From Sapria himalayana (Eukaryota > Streptophyta > Magnoliopsida > Malpighiales > Rafflesiaceae): 64,000 bases of DNA. A model generated the notes under the pieces. The model ran no database searches. It worked only from the letters and a program-made list of their open reading frames with translations, and had not been told where the DNA came from. Position 1 is the stretch's first letter, and the number at the start of each line of letters is the position of its first letter. The stretch is from NCBI GenBank assembly GCA_029783825.1, contig JAREIK010001468.1:4572261-4636260 (forward strand). Direction: 5' to 3'. Of the stretch, positions 59,422-64,000 are shown piece by piece. Position numbers and translations under genes: made by a program.

Positions 59422-62400
59422 AAAGTATCATCAAAAATAAAATTTGATTTATCTTCCCTATTATCATCATAATGTTGTCACACCTTTTCATCACATAATG
59501 AGTGATGTAATCATTTCATTAAGTGCTCACAATCTTAGAGACAAGAGATTTATATTAATAAAATTTATATCATGCCAAGATAAATTTCTTTATCAAGAGA
59601 TCAAGATGAAATGAAAATTCTGAATAAAAAATTATAAATTGTTATTTAATTCAGAATATAGAAATCTAAAATCAATATCAGAACTAAAATTCAAACTAGA
59701 AATTTAATTATTCATTAAATCTTAAATCTTCCTTTTTGACTTTTTAAACTTTAAACTCTTATCATTTATTATTAATAATTTTCAATTTATTTTTTTAGAA
59801 AAAAAAAATAATGAAAAGTTTAGTTAAAACTTCTACTTATTAATTTTCATATTCAATGCAAATTAAATTTACAGACAAATTAAATTTGAAGTCAAATCAT
59901 CCCAATTTTATTTTTGGATCGGGGGGGGTCAAAATACTTGGTACTCCAAATATTATTTCCTCATGAATTAGAATATTGATATTAACTATTTATTATAAAT
60001 AATTGAATATTAGTCCAAATATAATACAATCTCATATAGTTGATATAATATTAAAGGACTAGGGGAGTAATAAATATTAAATAAAATAATTATTAAATCA
60101 TGTAACACTTATAAGGAATAAAATTATTTATCTAATTTTTTCCAATCATCTAAATGTTTTTTGAAAAACTAAAATTTAGATGAATAACTCGATTATAACA
60201 AGAATGTGCTTTGAAGATTAAAGTATGATAATCAAAAAATATTTTCAAATAATATTTTATAATAAAAAAAATAAAATTATTTTCTATAACAATACTTGTA
60301 GAATCATACATGTAGATAGAATATTATATTATTTTCTAATCTAATATAAATCTTCTAGATTACGTTTTTAACTAAGTAATAACTTTAAGATTCAACTTGA
60401 CATTGTCTTGAATATTTAATTTAATATAATTACTATATATTTTTTTGGGATTCACTAAAGATTTTAATTTCAAATTTGATTATTATATTAATTACATAAA
60501 ATGCACATCTTTAAATGCAAAAATAATTCACTAAAATAGGATCCCAATATTTAATTCAAATTTATTATCATAATCCTCATGTTAGATGCCTGATTATCTA
60601 GAATAATTATAATCATCCAATCGATAATATCATACTCACATAAGACATCAATGATAAGATCAAATATATTTTCTAGATTGTGACAAATTTTTGAATAATA
60701 GAATCTATTTATACTTTTTTTCCCAATAACGTTTTGAGTTTGAATGATATACAATTATACTCATAATATTTATATATCTTATTACTCCAAATATTATAAA
60801 TTAAAATAACAAAAATTTTCAAACAAATCATGTCACTTATTAGAGTACCTTACATTTTATTATACAATTTAATGATTCGCTTATATTATTATCCATACAT
60901 CTCATTTTATAATGAAAATAAAATAATTTCTCACTGTAATCATTATCTTAGAAAAACTCTTAAAATTCAATGATAAATTAGTTATCAAAATTAATTAGTA
61001 TAATAATTCTCAAGCAACTATGAGATTTTAGTAAATATAGTTACCAAATCATTTTTATATTATTTTATATTATTTTAATTATTTTTAATTTTTAATATTA
61101 TATTTTTTACACATTTCTCACCATAAGTTAGTAAATATTATGTAACACTTAAATTTTAAATAATATTTGCATTTGCAAATTTTTTATGCTTGTTCATCAA
61201 TTTTTAACTCTAATTCAAAATGATATTAAATATATCATACTAAAGTTTGCATTTTTTTTTCTAATTGTCATTGTTGATCTGATTGGCATAATCTAGATTA
61301 GATATATGATTCTTATACATTATGATTACTTCAAAAATAATTCTAAGTATTAAATTTAGATATGATATCGTTATGCAATTGGAATTTATTTATACAAGAT
61401 AGAGTATGAGGTTGAGGGCTGTAATAAAAAATATGACTATTGCAAATGGTACTATAATAATTATTAAATTAATCATTAAATTAGGAGAATTTTATTATGA
61501 ATAATCCATAATCATTAAACTAATCATTACAAACAACTAGTCACAACAAATAAAGTTATTTGTAATTATTAATTATTGTAATTATTTCAAAATAGGAAGC
61601 AAAGAATTTTACGAAATACTAAGAGAGACAAGTTGATAGTAAGAACCATCATGAGATCCTCACTGAGCTTACTCACCATGTCACTTGCACTTAGAGATAT
61701 TAAATGAGTCATGATGTGTTGATATATCTCATTTTTTGGTAGCCTAGTCAGGCCACAATATTATGTTGGCCTGTTGGCCAATAGGCCACCAGCCCTAGAA
61801 TGGTTCGTGTCCATCAAAAAGGAAATCTAGTAAGTCATTCCAGCATGGCCTGTTGGCCTGCATTTGGCAATCAAGCATGCAGTCGTGATGAGTTGGATTG
61901 AGCCATGATGAGTCTAGCCGACAGTGGCACAACACTTCCACTTGTGACTAGCCAGACAAAGACAACCTAATCTACGGTCTACCCATCGCACTGCCTAGCC
62001 CCAATGGTTTGTGAATATTATTGTGACTTATGGTCCAACTCACAATCAGTGGACAATTGGTAGTCTAGTGGGTTATGGCTAATGGGCACCCATCACTGAC
62101 ACTATAGAGCACAGTGCCGATTTTGGCGCCATCACAACACTAACTTTAAATTTTAAATTTTGAGTTTAACCTTTAAGTAAATTTTTAATTTTTAAAAATT
62201 AAATTATTAAAATTAAATTACATGATAAATTAAAAATTGATAAAATACATAACTTAATAAAAAAATACATATGTTTCATTTTTGTGTCATGCAAAATTAT
62301 ATGTAAAATAAAAATAAATTATGATTTTTTTTAAAATAAACAACAATTGAACATGACTACCTCAATAAAAGCAAAACGACGCACATCGCATGTCAGTCGT

Positions 62401-62711
62401 ATAATATTCATGATCAATATGTGTCTATAGCCTTAATATCATCGATGTCATATAAGTCATCATTCATTATCAACTTTTTCATTCTATCCTAAATACTTAT
62501 CCTTAAATTTTCTTCATCTTTTAAGCATGAAAAATTTTCTACGATATCTAATCATAATCTAAATCTCATGTCTAAAATAACAATCACCATCACAGAAAAA
62601 AATAAACTCATATTTTGATGTGTCAAAAGGGTTGGGTCAAGCCAGGCCGACTCATTTTTTGGTGGCCCAATCAGGCCATCAAAAATCATGCCGTGTCAGT
62701 CACGGCATAGC
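58114..62711. other. CTF4 intron 1, AT-rich part
   Basis: No exon for the CTF4 N-terminus is visible here. A (TA)n run lies at 59,392-59,415. 61,740-62,120 is GC-richer with 'ggcctgttggcc' words resembling hAT interiors, without ends. Otherwise AT-rich with nothing recognised. Confidence 0.5.
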
Positions 62712-62962
62712 TAGAGGTGTCAAATGGGCCAAACGGCCCAAAATCCAACATGGTTCAGGAGTGCCTGGCCCGACATGGCATGCTACTATAGCATGACAGA
62801 GTCGTGTCAGGCAGACCCTCGACACAAATCATGACGTGCCATGTCGAGGGTCTTAGGCTCGCATGTCATGCAAGAAACGACCAGAGTGATTGGCATGTGC
62901 GGGGCCTACCCTCCAGAGTGATTTCAAGCTGCAAGTCGTGTTAGGCTTACCCTCCAGTGAAC

Positions 62963-63330
62963 CATGTCGTGCCTGACAATTTAGATCCTGGACATGCCAA
63001 ATAATGCATCAAAAATATGATGTATTAGATCCTAGGCAAACTCAAATCAACGATGGGTTCTTTGAGACTGAATCCAATTTAGCCTCAATGTTGACCCCCA
63101 TTATTTATTGCAATAAATTAAAAAGAAAAGACATGACGAAACTAATCATGTCGTGCCTGACAATTTAGATCCTGGACATGCCAAATAATGCATCAAAAAT
63201 ATGATGTATTAGATCCTAGGCAAACTCAAATCAACGATGGGTTCTTTGAGACTGAATCCAATTTAGCCTCAATGTTGACCCCCATTATTTATTGCAATAA
63301 ATTAAAAAGAAAAGACATGACGAAACTAAT
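62963..63330. repeat. perfect 184-bp direct duplication
   Basis: 62,963-63,146 and 63,147-63,330 read the same by eye, both starting 'catgtcgtgcctgacaat' and ending 'gacgaaactaat'. It lies inside the hAT element, just before the transposase remains. Absence of differences in otherwise decayed DNA suggests a recent event or an assembly artefact. Confidence 0.9.
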
Positions 63331-64000
63331 CACCATGATTAGTCTTCTGATTAAGTTTTCGTATGATCCAAAAATAATCAATATCGTGAAGACTTATTTT
63401 CAACTTGCATATTATAAGATTTTTATGTCAACATATAGGAACAAGATAATAAAGTACTATAATTTAGAAAAAATAATAATAATATAGTGGAGTGATACCT
63501 ATGAAATCAAATATCTAAACTAGTCACTAAGATGCACTTTATGCATGTCTCACCGCCTACTATGTAGATTCTAAATGAATACTAAATAAAAAAATATTAA
63601 GATTCTAAGAGATTCTTCAACCTCATGATGGCCCGACCATTTATGAGTGCATAGATGAAAATTATAGAGAATATATCATTCAAAATAAAATATTTAGTAT
63701 CACATTCGATAATACATCTAAAAATGAAATAGCTATTAACATGTTTGTTAAGACTATTAGAGATAGATCATTATAAAAAATTTTTCACGTTAAACAAATG
63801 TATCACATTTAAACCTAATAATACAAACAAAAATGAAAGTTATTTCTCTCGATTTAGAAAACATATGTAATTCACTAAAATTTTTTCGCATGCCTCACAG
63901 ACAACAAGAGTTCAGTAGTCTCTATTTGTCTACGAGTATATAAAAAAATAAATTTCAATCGGACGTGAGACACTATTAAAATTACACATACCTTATGTTG
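63290..64000 (+). pseudogene. hAT transposase pseudogene, 5' part
   Basis: 63,305-63,480 reads MTKLITMISLLIKFSYDP and then STYRNKIIKYYNLEK, matching the family's N-terminal block (x-KLIIMHxYPFxxVE...SRNTxKxDIxKxYxxEK). 63,545-63,760 reads LTAYYVDSK, 'IYECIDENYREY-IQNKIFSITFDN' in pieces, and MFVKTIRD, matching the catalytic-core region. It is collinear with the relic at 15.6-16.4 kb. Stops interrupt it and it leaves the window at 64,000. Confidence 0.75.

Larger units (their letters stand above)
62712..64000 (+). mobile_element. hAT element with transposase, continues past the window
   Basis: Starts with a canonical TAGAGGTGTCAA at 62,712, followed by the hAT subterminal vocabulary to about 62,960, and from about 63,290 by transposase relics. 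The right end is outside the window. It lies in CTF4 intron 1, with its coding strand opposite to CTF4. Confidence 0.75.

Noticed and set aside
57400..64000. Search for the CTF4 first exon
   Set aside because: No frame encoding the conserved N-terminus or ending in a KFPS-like junction was found; the GC-rich patches here are transposons.

Overview
The window is nuclear DNA from a flowering plant, very AT-rich overall. It has intron-containing genes with GT-AG and a few probable GC-AG junctions, plant-type proteins, telo-box motifs and dense plant transposon remains. I cannot place it below angiosperm level; monocot or dicot is undecided. No bacterial or viral gene system, CRISPR array, tRNA or rRNA gene was found.

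Layout. 1-8,600: AT-rich sequence with a decayed Ty3/gypsy retrotransposon (leader and gag near 5.4-6.8 kb). About 8.75-9.0 kb: a GC-richer island that looks like the first exons of an unidentified plus-strand gene. 14.6-17.8 kb: a long hAT element whose transposase is wrecked but still readable. 19.7-20.9 kb: a copia fragment, a hAT MITE and the last three exons of an unidentified gene. 23,005-24,261: an intact single-exon RING-H2 protein (418 aa), a likely E3 ubiquitin ligase, behind a four-copy AT-rich repeat. 25.5-39.3 kb: gene-free, with hAT MITEs (some nested), SINE-like elements, a PIF/Harbinger MITE, a probable solo LTR and many microsatellites.

40,162-57,179 (minus strand) is the main gene, the plant CTF4/WDHD1/AND-1 homologue (Arabidopsis EOL1). 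Eleven exons were reconstructed base by base. They join in frame into 837 complete codons, from the third WD40 blade to the stop. The exon encoding the first about 85 residues is not seen and should lie beyond 64,000. The introns are loaded with repeats: intron 4 is 9.5 kb and full of hAT and other TIR elements, and intron 10 holds a 148-bp tandem array. 57.2-64 kb is the start of intron 1 and contains another TIR element and the 5' part of a second hAT transposase relic.

The dominant repeat theme is one hAT family with termini near TAGAGGTGTCAA, GC-rich 'GGCACGG' interiors and 8-bp target duplications. Two decayed copies in the window retain the matching transposase. There is no sign of a new multi-gene system. 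The most interesting signals are the SINE-like tandem array and microsatellite splice acceptors in CTF4, amplified telo-box hairpins in one hAT MITE, nested insertions with readable target duplications, and a possible gene tail at 20.4-20.9 kb.
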